Assembly: GCF_030269445.1 (NCBI RefSeq)
Contig: NZ_BSTJ01000001.1
Coordinates: forward strand, 149,898 to 213,897
Direction of reading: 5' to 3'
DNA: 64,000 nucleotides
From: Actinoallomurus iriomotensis
GTDB taxonomy: Bacteria > Actinomycetota > Actinomycetes > Streptosporangiales > Streptosporangiaceae
Within the stretch, counting starts at the first letter, position 1. The number at the start of each line of letters is the position of its first letter. The notes beneath the pieces are model-generated. The model was not told where the DNA came from. It saw only the letters and a program-made list of their open reading frames with translations, and ran no database searches. The translations under genes were made by a program, and so were the position numbers. Below, piece after piece: positions 15,814 through 24,835 of this stretch.

Positions 15814-17097
15814 TCAGGCGGGGTCCGGCGACACGATATGGCCTCGTCGTATCCGGACCGATAGCCCCGCCGCGATCAGGCAGAGCGCGCCCGCGCCGTA
15901 CCACGCCGCCGCGTAGTCACCGAGCTGGTCCCGTACGACGCCGGCGGCCTCGGCCGCGATCGCCGCGCCGACCTGGTGCGAGGCGAACACCCAGCCGAAC
16001 ACGATCGGCCCGGACATGCCGAAGTTCTCCCGGCACAGGGTGACGGTCGGCGGCACGGTCGCCACCCAGTCGAGGCCGTAGAAGATGATGAAGACCAGCA
16101 TGCTCGGGTGGGTCGTCCCCGCGAACAGGCTCGGCAGCACGAGCAGCGAGCAGCCGCGCAGCGCGTAGTAGACGCCGAGCAGCACCCGTGAGTCGACGCG
16201 GTCGGTGAGCCACCCGGAGAAGATCGTTCCGGCGACGTCGAAGACGCCGACGAGCGCCAGCAGGCTCGCGGCCGTGGTCTCCGGCATGCCGTGGTCGTGC
16301 GCGGCGGGGATGAAGTGGGTGCCGACCAGGCCGTTGGTGGAGGCTCCGCAGATCGCGAAACTTCCGGACAGCAGCCAGAACACCGGGGTCCGCGCGGCCG
16401 TGTCGAGCATGCCGAGCGCGTTGCGCGCCGCGCCGGTCGACCGCACCTTCGGCACCTGCTCCGTCGCGCCGTACGGGAGCACGCCGACGTCGGCGGGATG
16501 GTCGCGCAGGAACAGCACGACGAGCGGCACGACGGCCAGGGCGGCGACGCACACCGTCACCGAGGCGGACCGCCAGCCGTACGCGTGGGTCAGGTTGGCC
16601 AGGACCGGCAGGAACACGAGCTGGCCGGCCGCGCCCGCCGCGGTGAGCACGCCGGTGACGATGCCACGGCGCGCGACGAACCAGCGGCTCGTCACCGTCG
16701 CGACGAAGACCATCGCCATCGACCCGGTGCCCAGGCCGATCAGCACGCCCCAGCAGGCGATGAGCTGCCACGGCGCGGTCATGAAGACGGTCAGCCCGCT
16801 GCCGACCGCCACGAGCAGCAGCGCGGCGGAGACCACCTTGCGCATGCCGAACCGGTCCATCAGCGCGGCCGCGAACGGCGCGGTCAGGCCGTACAGGACC
16901 AGGTTGACCGAGACGGCGGCGGAGATCGTGCCGCGCGGCCAGCCGAAGTCCTGGCTCAGCGGGTCGATGAGCACTCCGGGCGTGGCGCGGAATCCGGCGG
17001 CGCCCACCAGGGCCACGAGTGCGACCGCCGCCACGACCCAGGCACGGTGCACCCGCGGGCGCGTCTTGGGCGGAGTGTCAGGGATTGTCGCAGTCAC
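15814..17097 (-). CDS. MFS transporter, OFA (oxalate/formate antiporter-like) type
   Basis: A 427-residue 12-TM major facilitator. The N-terminal FRATPGVLIDPLSQDFGWPRG, the loop ALMDRFGMRKV between TM2 and TM3, and GLGTGSMAMVFVATVTSRWF match the monocarboxylate/OFA branch, so a small organic anion is the likeliest substrate. The gene is divergent from a GlxA-type regulator with only 53 bp between start codons, which suggests it is that regulator's target. The sequence does not reveal the ligand. Confidence 0.87.
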   Translation of the reverse strand: MTATIPDTPPKTRPRVHRAWVVAAVALVALVGAAGFRATPGVLIDPLSQDFGWPRGTISAAVSVNLVLYGLTAPFAAALMDRFGMRKVVSAALLLVAVGSGLTVFMTAPWQLIACWGVLIGLGTGSMAMVFVATVTSRWFVARRGIVTGVLTAAGAAGQLVFLPVLANLTHAYGWRSASVTVCVAALAVVPLVVLFLRDHPADVGVLPYGATEQVPKVRSTGAARNALGMLDTAARTPVFWLLSGSFAICGASTNGLVGTHFIPAAHDHGMPETTAASLLALVGVFDVAGTIFSGWLTDRVDSRVLLGVYYALRGCSLLVLPSLFAGTTHPSMLVFIIFYGLDWVATVPPTVTLCRENFGMSGPIVFGWVFASHQVGAAIAAEAAGVVRDQLGDYAAAWYGAGALCLIAAGLSVRIRRGHIVSPDPA

Positions 17098-17150
17098 CCG
17101 AGGATCCTCGTACAGGCCGGGCCCGGCGGACGAGTGGCCGGAGAGCCATC

Positions 17151-18161
17151 ATGAGCAATAATCGGGCCATGACCCCCCATGAGATCGTCGTCCTCGCGCT
17201 GAACGACGTCGTGGCGTTCGACCTCGGTGTGCCGACGCAGATCTTCGGCGGGGCCCGTGACGGCGACGACCGGCGGCTCTACCGGGTACGCGTCTGCACG
17301 CCGGACGGTGGTCCGGTCCGCACGTCGGGCGGCTTCCTGGTCCAGCCCTGCGTGGGGCCGGAGGCTATGGCCGAGGCCGACACGGTGGTGGTGACCGGCA
17401 TCCACGACGGCGCGGCGCTGACGGAGGGCCGGCTGGAGCCGGTCGTGACCGAGGCCCTGGCCCGGCGGCGTCCGGACGCGCGGCTGATGTCGATCTGCAC
17501 GGGCGCGTTCGTGCTCGCGGCGGCGGGAGTCCTCGACGGCCGCCGGGCCGCGACGCACTGGCGGCACGCCGACCGGTTCCGCGCGCTCTATCCGAAGGTG
17601 CGGCTGGACGCCGACGTGCTGTTCGTCGACGACGGCGACGTGCTGACCTCGGCGGGCGTCGGCGCGGGCATCGACCTGTGCCTGCACGTGGTCCGCCGCG
17701 ACCACGGCAGCGAGGTGGCCAACCGCGCCGCCCGCCGCTCCGTGGTGCCGCCCTGGCGCGACGGCGGGCAGGCCCAGTTCATCGAACGGCCGCTGCCCGA
17801 CCCGACCGGCACCTCGACCGCCGCCACCCGCGCCTGGGCGCTGGGCCACCTGGACGAGCCGCTGAGCCTGGCCCGGCTGGCCCGGCAGGCGGGCATGAGC
17901 GTACGGACGTTCACGCGCCGGTTCCGCGAGGAGACGGGGGTCAGCCCGGCGCAGTGGCTGCTGGGCCAGCGGGTGGAGGAGGCGCGCCGCCTGCTGGAGA
18001 CGACGGACCTGCCGATCGACCGCGTCGCCGTCCGCGCCGGCTTCGGCACGGCGACGTCGCTGCGCCAGCACCTGCACGCGGCCGTGGGCGTCTCCCCGAC
18101 CGCCTACCGCCGGACGTTCAGCCGGGACGCGGCCGAGGTCCGGGCCGACGCGGCCCGATAA
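17151..18161 (+). CDS. GlxA-family transcriptional regulator (DJ-1/PfpI-like domain plus AraC HTH)
   Basis: A 336-residue regulator. Residues 1 to about 190 form a DJ-1/PfpI-like amidotransferase fold; the nucleophile-elbow cysteine is present (MSICTGAFVLAAAG), followed by the usual ATHWRH and TSAGVGAGIDLCLHVV segments. Residues about 225-325 are a double AraC helix-turn-helix (LSLARLARQAGMSVRTFTRRF, then IDRVAVRAGFGTATSLRQH). The start at 17151 has GGAGAG about 7 nt upstream; a second ATG at 17169 is in frame. The divergent MFS gene is the probable target. Ligands for this family are seldom known. Confidence 0.9.
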   Translation: MSNNRAMTPHEIVVLALNDVVAFDLGVPTQIFGGARDGDDRRLYRVRVCTPDGGPVRTSGGFLVQPCVGPEAMAEADTVVVTGIHDGAALTEGRLEPVVTEALARRRPDARLMSICTGAFVLAAAGVLDGRRAATHWRHADRFRALYPKVRLDADVLFVDDGDVLTSAGVGAGIDLCLHVVRRDHGSEVANRAARRSVVPPWRDGGQAQFIERPLPDPTGTSTAATRAWALGHLDEPLSLARLARQAGMSVRTFTRRFREETGVSPAQWLLGQRVEEARRLLETTDLPIDRVAVRAGFGTATSLRQHLHAAVGVSPTAYRRTFSRDAAEVRADAAR

Positions 18162-18202
18162 ACGGTTGGTGGGGCGGAGGCCGGTCCGTTACAACGGACG
18201 TC

Positions 18203-18593
18203 ATGCTCCGCAGATACCCGCGAACCCCTCACATCGAGGGGTCGCGGCTCCAGCCCGGTGACTTCGACCTGGCCGCCGTGCCGTTCGCGGAGATCGCCGG
18301 GCGGTACCTGGTAGTGGAGGAGAAGCTGGACGGGGCGAACGCCGCGATCAGCTTCTCGGCCGACGGCGGGCTGCGGTTGCAGAGTCGGGGGCACTACCTG
18401 ACCGGCGGGCCGCGCGAGCGGCAGTTCGGTCCGCTGAAGGCGTGGGCGGCGACGGTCCAGCACCTGCTGTGGCCCCGGCTCGGCGACCGCTACGTCATGT
18501 ACGGCGAATGGCTCTACGCCAAGCACACCGTCTTCTACGACGCGCTCCCCCACTACTTCTGCGAGTTCGACGTGCTGGACCGATCGAGGCCCA
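18203..18593 (+). pseudogene. 3'-truncated RNA ligase (T4 Rnl2/DRB0094-like) gene
   Basis: The first about 130 codons encode the N-terminal half of an ATP-dependent RNA ligase. The nucleotidyl-lysine motif I is present (VVEEKLDGANAAI, with the adenylated lysine), followed by LQSRGHYLTGG (motif region Ia), MYGEWLYAKHT (motif III) and YFCEFDVLDR. After EFDVLDR the sequence stops resembling the family; the frame runs on only as the complement of dnaE. Motifs IV and V (about 130-160 further residues) are missing, so the enzyme cannot complete ligation. The break lies about 35 bp from the dnaE stop codon. The 5' end, including the ATG at 18203, looks intact. Confidence 0.72.
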
Positions 18594-18625
18594 CGCCGTC
18601 CGGTGGGTCGTCACCGGCTGAGACC

Positions 18626-21600
18626 TCAGGTCAGGCAGGCCGGGCCGAGGAGCTGCTTCAGGTCGCCCATCAGGGCCGGGGACGCGGTGACGCGAAGCTT
18701 GTCGTCGAGACGGACGACCGTCGTGCGGGGACCGTTCTGCAACTGGAGGTGGACCTCGGTCTGGCCCGGGTGGGTGCCCAGGACCTCCTTCAGCCGCTGC
18801 ACGACCGGCGGGGTGACGCGGGCGACCGGCAGCGACACCGTCAGGGGACGGCCCGCGTCGCTGACGGTCAGGTCCGGCTGGGTGACCTCCATCGCGATCA
18901 GCTTCGCGGTGTCCTCGCGCTTGTCCAGGCGCGCCTTGACGACGATGATCGCGTCTTCGGCCAGGAGCGTGGAGCACAGCTGGTACGCCGAGGGGAAGAT
19001 CATCAGCTCGATGGCGCCCTCGAGGTCCTCCAGGACGGTCAGCGCCCAGGAGTCGCCCTTCTTCGTGATCTTGCGCTGCAGGCCGGTGATCAGGCCGCCG
19101 ACCGTGACGATCTGGCCGTCGGGGCGCTCGTCGGCGGTGAGGGCGGCGATGGAGCAGTCGACGTTGGCCGACAGGATGTGCTCGATGCCGAGCAGCGGGT
19201 GGTCGGAGACGTACAGGCCGAGCATCTCGCGCTCGAAGGCCAGCAGCGTCGTCTTGTCCCACTCCCCCGCCGGGATGGCGACGTCGAAGGTCGTGTCGAC
19301 CACGCCGTCGTCGGCCCCGCCGAACAGGGAGTCCTGCCCGATCGCCTCGTTGCGCTTGATGTCGATGATCGCGTCGATGGCGGCCTCGTGCACCATCACC
19401 AGGCCCTTGCGCTCGTGGCCGAGGTGGTCGAAGGCACCGGCCTTGACCAGCGACTCGACGACGCGCTTGTTGCAGACCTGCGGCGGCACCTTGCGCAGGA
19501 AGTCCTGGAAGTCGGTGAAGCGGCCCTTCTCCTTGCGCGAGGCGATGATCGCGTCGACGACGTTGCCGCCGACGTTGCGGATCGCGGTCAGGCCGAACAG
19601 GATCTCGGTGTCGCCCTTCGGGGTGAAGTCGGCGTCGGACTCGTTGACGTCGGGCGGGAGCACCTTGATGCCCATGCGGCGGCACTCGTTGAGGTAGAGC
19701 GCGCTCTTGTCCTTGTCGTCCTTGACCGAGGTGAGCAGCGCCGCCATGTACTCGGCCGCGTAGTTGGCCTTGAGGTAGGCGGTCCAGTACGAGACCAGGC
19801 CGTAGCCGGCGGTGTGCGCCTTGTTGAAGGCGTAGTCGGAGAAGGGCAGCAGGATGTCCCACAGCGCCTTGATCGCCGCGGCGGAGAAGCCGTTGGACTT
19901 CATGCCGGACTCGAAGGTGGCGTACTGCTTGTCCAGCTCCGCCTTCTTCTTCTTGCCCATCGCGCGGCGCAGCAGGTCGGCCTGGCCGAGCGTGTAGCCC
20001 GCGACCTTCTGCGCGATCGCCATGACCTGCTCCTGATAGACGATCAGGCCGTAGGTCGTGTCGAGGATCTCCTTGAGCGGCTCTTCCAGCTCGGCGTGGA
20101 TCGGCGTGATCGGCTGCTGGCCGTTCTTGCGGAGCGCGTAGTTGGTGTGGGAGTTGGCGCCCATCGGACCGGGCCGGTAGAGCGCGAGGGCGGCGGAGAT
20201 GTCCTCGAAGTTGTCGGGGCGCATCAGCCGCAGCAGCGAGCGCATGCCGCCGCCGTCCAGCTGGAAGATGCCCAGGGTGTCGCCGCGGGCCAGCAGCTCG
20301 TACGCCTTCTTGTTGTCGAGCGGCAGCTCGAGCAGGTCGATGTCCTCGCCCTTGTTGAGCTTGATGGCCTTGAGGCAGTCCTGCATGATCGTCAGGTTGC
20401 GCAGGCCCAGGAAGTCCATCTTCAGCAGGCCGAGCGTCTCGCAGGTCGGATAGTCGAACTGCGTGATGATGACGCCGTCGCTGTCGCGGCGCATGATCGG
20501 GATGTGGTCGGTCAGCGGCTCGGCCGACATGATCACACCGGCGGCGTGCACGCCGGTCTGGCGGATCAGGCCCTCCAGACCCTGCGCCAGATCCATGATC
20601 TGCTTGACGTCGGTCTCTTCTTCGTACAGCTTGCGCAGCTCACCGGCCTCGCCGTAGCGCGGGTGCTTGTCGTCGAAGATGCCCGACAGCGGGATGTCCT
20701 TGCCCATGACCGCAGGCGGGAACGCCTTGGAGATGCGGTCGCCGAGGGCGTACGGGAAGCCGAGGACGCGGCCGGCGTCCTTGATCGCGGCCTTCGCCTT
20801 GATGGTGCCGAAGGTGGCGATCATCGAGACCTTGTCGGCGCCCCACTTCTCGGTGACGTAGCGGATCGCGTCGGCGCGCCCACGTTCGTCGAAGTCCACG
20901 TCGATGTCGGGCATGGACACGCGGTCGGGGTTGAGGAACCGCTCGAAGATCAGTCCGTGCGGCAGCGGGTCGAGGTCGGTGATGCCCATGGCGTACGCGA
21001 CCAGGGAGCCCGCCGCGGAGCCACGGCCCGGGCCCACCGCGATGCCGTTGTTCTTGGACCACATGATGAAGTCGGCGACGACGAGGAAGTAGGAGGGGAA
21101 CCCCATCTGGCAGATGACGTCCATCTCGTACTCGACCTGCTTGCGGTGCTCCTCGTCCACCCCGTCGGGGAAGCGCCGCTCCATGCCCGCCCACACCTCT
21201 TTGCGGAACCACGACTCCTCGGTCTCACCCTCGGGGACCGGGAAGCGGGGCATGAGGTTGCGGAACTCGAACATGCCGGTCGAGTCGACCTTCTCGGCGA
21301 CCAGCAGCGTGTTGCGGCAGCCTTCGGCCCAGATGTCGGAGGTGTCGATCGCCCGCATCTCGTCGGCGGACTTGAGGTAGTAGCCGGAGCCGTCGAACTT
21401 GAACCGGCCCGGGTCGGCGAGCTGCTTGCCGGTCTGGATGCACAGCAGCGCGTCGTGCGCGGCCGACTCGGCCTCGCGCGTGTAGTGGGAGTCGTTGGTG
21501 ACGACGGGCGGGATGCCGAGCTTCTTGCTGATCTCGATGAGGCCGTCGCGGACCCGCTTCTCGATGGACAGCCCGTGGTCCATGATCTCCAGGAAGTAGT

Positions 21601-22153
21601 TGTCCTTCCCGAAGACCTCCTGGTATTTGGCCGCCGCGGCGAGCGCCTCGTCGAAGTGGCCGAGCCGCAGCCGGGTCTGCACCTCGCCCGACGGGCAGCC
21701 GGTGGTGGCCATCAGGCCGGCCGAGTGCTCCTGGAGCAGCTCGAAGTCCATGCGCGCCCACTTGCGCACGAACCCCTCGGTGTAGGCGCGGCTGGTGAGC
21801 TTGAAGAGGTTGTGCAGGCCTACTTTGTCGCGCGCCCAGATCGTCTTGTGGGTGTAGTGACCGCCACCGGAGACGTCGTCGCTCTTCTGGCTGGGCTCGC
21901 CCCAGCGCACCGGCTGCTTGACGAAGCGCGATGTGGGCGCGACGTAGGCCTCGATGCCGATGATCGGCGTGACCTCGGCGGCGGTGGCCTGCTTGTAGAA
22001 GTCGTAGGCGCCGTGGGTGTTGCCGTGGTCGGTCATCGCCACCGCGGGCATGCCCTGCTTGCCGACCTCGGCGAACATCTCTTTGAGACGGGCCGCACCG
22101 TCAAGCATGGAGTACTCGGTGTGCACGTGTAGATGCACGAACGAGTCACTCAT
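18626..22153 (-). CDS. dnaE: DNA polymerase III alpha subunit (replicative, DnaE1 type)
   Basis: The catalytic subunit of the replicative polymerase, 1175 residues. The N-terminal PHP domain begins FVHLHVHTEYSMLDGAARL and keeps metal-ligand motifs such as MTDHGN; the polymerase core has GPGRGSAAGSLVAY and the catalytic PDIDVDFDERGR; a tandem helix-hairpin-helix region and an OB-fold (TVGGLITGLQRKITKKG) follow. The ATG at 22153 is followed by SDSFVHLH and preceded by GGAGG; the open frame extends about 78 codons upstream without family similarity. It stands alone on this strand. It lies convergent with a truncated RNA ligase gene, with no obvious terminator in the 30-bp gap. Confidence 0.97.
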   Translation of the reverse strand: MSDSFVHLHVHTEYSMLDGAARLKEMFAEVGKQGMPAVAMTDHGNTHGAYDFYKQATAAEVTPIIGIEAYVAPTSRFVKQPVRWGEPSQKSDDVSGGGHYTHKTIWARDKVGLHNLFKLTSRAYTEGFVRKWARMDFELLQEHSAGLMATTGCPSGEVQTRLRLGHFDEALAAAAKYQEVFGKDNYFLEIMDHGLSIEKRVRDGLIEISKKLGIPPVVTNDSHYTREAESAAHDALLCIQTGKQLADPGRFKFDGSGYYLKSADEMRAIDTSDIWAEGCRNTLLVAEKVDSTGMFEFRNLMPRFPVPEGETEESWFRKEVWAGMERRFPDGVDEEHRKQVEYEMDVICQMGFPSYFLVVADFIMWSKNNGIAVGPGRGSAAGSLVAYAMGITDLDPLPHGLIFERFLNPDRVSMPDIDVDFDERGRADAIRYVTEKWGADKVSMIATFGTIKAKAAIKDAGRVLGFPYALGDRISKAFPPAVMGKDIPLSGIFDDKHPRYGEAGELRKLYEEETDVKQIMDLAQGLEGLIRQTGVHAAGVIMSAEPLTDHIPIMRRDSDGVIITQFDYPTCETLGLLKMDFLGLRNLTIMQDCLKAIKLNKGEDIDLLELPLDNKKAYELLARGDTLGIFQLDGGGMRSLLRLMRPDNFEDISAALALYRPGPMGANSHTNYALRKNGQQPITPIHAELEEPLKEILDTTYGLIVYQEQVMAIAQKVAGYTLGQADLLRRAMGKKKKAELDKQYATFESGMKSNGFSAAAIKALWDILLPFSDYAFNKAHTAGYGLVSYWTAYLKANYAAEYMAALLTSVKDDKDKSALYLNECRRMGIKVLPPDVNESDADFTPKGDTEILFGLTAIRNVGGNVVDAIIASRKEKGRFTDFQDFLRKVPPQVCNKRVVESLVKAGAFDHLGHERKGLVMVHEAAIDAIIDIKRNEAIGQDSLFGGADDGVVDTTFDVAIPAGEWDKTTLLAFEREMLGLYVSDHPLLGIEHILSANVDCSIAALTADERPDGQIVTVGGLITGLQRKITKKGDSWALTVLEDLEGAIELMIFPSAYQLCSTLLAEDAIIVVKARLDKREDTAKLIAMEVTQPDLTVSDAGRPLTVSLPVARVTPPVVQRLKEVLGTHPGQTEVHLQLQNGPRTTVVRLDDKLRVTASPALMGDLKQLLGPACLT

Positions 22154-22437
22154 GCGCGACGCCTCCTCAGGGCATGCGGCAGCAACGCGTGCCGGGGGAC
22201 ACGCGCCGTCGTCGCAGGGTTCGTTGTCTCTTGCACCACCGGTCGCACGGCGGTCCCAAGAGCCTAACGGGTCCCACCGACGAGTTCGGGACTCGACACT
22301 CAAGATGTCCGAAACGCCGCGTTCGCGGGCGTGATCACTCCCGTAACGACCCGCGCACGCTCCGGCGTCTTGTATGGTCAGGCCCATATTCGGGCATCAA
22401 GCCAGTCCGTGCGAACGGTGAATTTCGGAGGCGGGAC

Positions 22438-23901
22438 GTGTCGAGGACGATGGATCCCCCGGGCACGCTCGCCGGCGACCCGGGACATGAGGGCGACGAG
22501 GACTACGCCAAGTCGCTGAGCAACCGCCAGGTCCGGATGATCGCGATCGGCGGCGCCATCGGCGTCGGGCTGTTCCTCGGCGCGGGCGGCAAGCTCGCCG
22601 CGGCCGGGCCCGGCCTGATCCTGTCGTACGCCGTGTGCGGGATCGCCGCCTTCTTCGTCATGCGGGCGCTCGGCGAGCTCGTGCTGCACCGGCCCACCGC
22701 GGGCAGCTTCGTCTCGTACGCGCGGGAGTTCATCGGCCCCTGGGCGGGCTTCGCCAGCGGCTGGCTCTACTGGCTCAACTGGGCGATGACCGGCGTCGCC
22801 GAGACCACCGCCGTGGGGATCTACGTCCACCGCTGGCTGCCCGGCGTGCCGCAGTGGATGGTCGCGCTGGCCGCCCTGGTGGTCCTGCTCACCGTGAACC
22901 TCCTGTCCGTACGGCTCTTCGGGGAGCTGGAGTTCTGGTTCTCCGTCATCAAGGTGCTGGCGATCGTCACCTTCCTGGTCGTCGGGCTCGGCCTCGTGCT
23001 GACCGCCGCCGGCGTCGGGCACGAACACGCGAGCCCGGCGAACCTCACCGCGCACGGCGGCTTCCTGCCGCGCGGGCTGCCCGTCGTCCTCATGAGCCTG
23101 CAGGCCGTCGTCTACGCCTACTCCGGCATCGAGATGGTCGGCATCGCGGCCGGCGAGACGCAGCATCCGCGCCGGGTCATGCCCCGGGCGATCAACGGGG
23201 TGATCTGGCGGATCGGCATCTTCTACGTCGGCTCGGTGATCCTGCTCGCCATGGTGCTGCCCTGGACCGCCTACAGCGCCGGGGAGAGCCCGTTCGTGAC
23301 CGTCTTCTCCCGGCTCGGCGTACCCGGCGCCGGCGACATCATGAACGCCGTCGTGCTCACCGCGGCCCTGTCGTCGTGCAACTCCGGCCTGTACGCCACC
23401 GGCCGCATCCTGCGCTCCCTGTCGAGGCGCGGCGAGGCCCCGGAGTTCGCCGGCCGGATGAACGCCCGGCACGTGCCGTACGGCGGGATCCTGTTCACCG
23501 CGATCGTGCTGACGCTCGGCGTCGGGCTCAACTACGCGGTGCCGAAGATGGCCTTCGACATCGCCACGTCGGCGTCCGCCCTCGGCGTCGTCGCCGTCTG
23601 GGGGACGCTGGTGTGGTGCCAGCTCCGGCTCCGCGCCGCCGCCAACCGCGGCGAGGTCGCCCGGCCCTCCTTCCGCATGCCGGGCGCCCCCGTCACGAAC
23701 TGGCTGACCCTCGCCTTCCTCGCCGTCGTGGTCGTGCTGATGCCGTTCGCGGACGAGGCCAACCAGATCGCGTTCTGGTGCCTGCCGGTGGTGGTCGTGG
23801 TGCTGTTCGCGGGCTGGCGCGTCGTACGCCGGCGGCTCACGCCCGCGACAGGTCCCGTTCCTCCGACGCCTGCAGGCCCGCCTCGATCACCGCGGTCATG
23901 A
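22438..23901 (+). CDS. APC-superfamily amino acid permease
   Basis: A 487-residue, 12-TM transporter of the amino acid permease family (GABA/proline/aromatic permease branch). The N-terminus has the family hallmark SLSNRQVRMIAIGGAIGVGLFLG; YSGIEMVGIAAGETQHPRRVMPRAI in TM6-7 and SSCNSGLYATGRILRSLS in TM8-9 also fit. The GTG at 22438 has GGAGG 6 nt upstream; an ATG four codons later is an alternative. Its C-terminal 65 nt overlap in antisense the chorismate mutase gene. Given that neighbour and its aromatic leader peptide, an aromatic amino acid substrate is possible but not shown. Confidence 0.9.
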   Translation: MSRTMDPPGTLAGDPGHEGDEDYAKSLSNRQVRMIAIGGAIGVGLFLGAGGKLAAAGPGLILSYAVCGIAAFFVMRALGELVLHRPTAGSFVSYAREFIGPWAGFASGWLYWLNWAMTGVAETTAVGIYVHRWLPGVPQWMVALAALVVLLTVNLLSVRLFGELEFWFSVIKVLAIVTFLVVGLGLVLTAAGVGHEHASPANLTAHGGFLPRGLPVVLMSLQAVVYAYSGIEMVGIAAGETQHPRRVMPRAINGVIWRIGIFYVGSVILLAMVLPWTAYSAGESPFVTVFSRLGVPGAGDIMNAVVLTAALSSCNSGLYATGRILRSLSRRGEAPEFAGRMNARHVPYGGILFTAIVLTLGVGLNYAVPKMAFDIATSASALGVVAVWGTLVWCQLRLRAAANRGEVARPSFRMPGAPVTNWLTLAFLAVVVVLMPFADEANQIAFWCLPVVVVVLFAGWRVVRRRLTPATGPVPPTPAGPPRSPRS

Positions 23902-24718
23902 TGCGGGCGATCCGGTCGGCGCCGAGCCCCGGCGCGCGCGCCGCCATCGCCTCGACGATCTGACGCTCCCGGTCCAGGTCGCGGCCGGCGAAGCCGCCCA
24001 CCGGCTTGAGCCGCTGCACCAGCCCGGCCAGCTCGGCGCGGCGTTCGAGGAGCGTGGCGAGCGCCGCGTCCACCCGGTCGATCTCGGCGCGCGCGCCGGC
24101 GACGGTGGCGGGCTCGCCGTCGGCGAGCAGCGGTGCGAGCAGGGCCGCGCGGGCCCGCGCCTCGGCCACCCGCCCGGCCTCGGCGTCCTCGCCGAGCAGC
24201 AGGCCGCGCGCCCCGGCGGACAGGGCCGCCGTGGCCAGCGCCGGGTCGGACGACACGTCCACGAACACGGGCCGGCGGCGACCGGCCTCCCGCACGAGGG
24301 CCAGGTCGAGGGTGTGGTGCGGCAGATGGGTACGCGTGCCGGTCTCGCAGAGGACCACCTCGTGGTTGCCCTCGGCGACGCAGTACTCGGCGGCCGACAG
24401 CCACTCCTCCAGCGTGGCCGCCGGGGCCCGCTGGATCACCACCGGACGGCCGGTGCGGGCGACCGCGCGTAGCAGCTGGAAGTCCTGCATCCAGGCCGCG
24501 CCGACCAGGACGCCGTCGGCGTGCTCGGCGATCGCGGGCAGGTCGAGGGCGGAGAACGGCTCGACGAGCAGCGGCCCGGCGTACGCCCGGCGCAGCGCAG
24601 TCAGCTCGGCGGCGGCGTCCGCGCGGCCGTGGCGGTGGCGGAGGCTGATCATCGCGACGTCCGGCTCGGCGGCGAGCCCGGCGATGATGACGGCGCCGCC
24701 CGGATCCAACAGGTTCAT
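23837..24718 (-). CDS. chorismate mutase (AroQ) fused to a degenerate DAHP synthase-like domain
   Basis: A 293-residue two-domain protein. Residues 1 to about 200 align with type I-beta DAHP synthase (LLVEPFSALDLPAIAEHADGV, VGAAWMQDFQLLRAVARTG, ATLEEWLSAAEYCVAEGN, VVLCETGTRT), but the GPCS strand is absent, LKRG has become IQRA and DPSHATG has become DVSSDPA. Metal and substrate ligands are therefore lost and the domain should be catalytically dead. Residues 205-290 are an AroQ chorismate mutase with its active-site pattern kept (RAEIDRVDAALATLLERRAEL, then K, RDLDRERQI). Chorismate mutase makes prephenate for Phe and Tyr. The dead domain may be regulatory or a scaffold. A leader peptide and terminator precede it. 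GAAGGGA lies upstream of the ATG. Confidence 0.85.
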   Translation of the reverse strand: MNLLDPGGAVIIAGLAAEPDVAMISLRHRHGRADAAAELTALRRAYAGPLLVEPFSALDLPAIAEHADGVLVGAAWMQDFQLLRAVARTGRPVVIQRAPAATLEEWLSAAEYCVAEGNHEVVLCETGTRTHLPHHTLDLALVREAGRRRPVFVDVSSDPALATAALSAGARGLLLGEDAEAGRVAEARARAALLAPLLADGEPATVAGARAEIDRVDAALATLLERRAELAGLVQRLKPVGGFAGRDLDRERQIVEAMAARAPGLGADRIARIMTAVIEAGLQASEERDLSRA

Positions 24719-24783
24719 GGTGTGTCCCTTCGGGCGGCCCGCCCTCCGGAGACGAGCCGCCCACGTGTGTCGTGGAAAAGCGA

Positions 24784-24810
24784 AAGGCAGAGCCTCGTGG
24801 GCTCTGCCTT
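24784..24810 (-). terminator. attenuator terminator before the chorismate mutase gene
   Basis: Perfect 11-bp stem (aaggcagagcc / ggctctgcctt) with a 5-nt loop; on the minus strand it is followed by TCGCTTTTCC. It lies between the leader peptide stop and the chorismate mutase start, the place expected of an attenuation terminator. Confidence 0.75.
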
Positions 24811-24835
24811 GTGCCGGCTCGGGAGGTCGTCGCGG

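Noticed and set aside
17678-22132. A plus-strand open frame of almost 1500 codons opposite dnaE
   Set aside because: It is the antisense of a well-supported dnaE gene; its composition (Val/Leu/Arg/Gln/Asp-rich, no domains) is the usual product of GC-rich third positions. Only its small start region coincides with the truncated RNA ligase gene, in the ligase's own frame.
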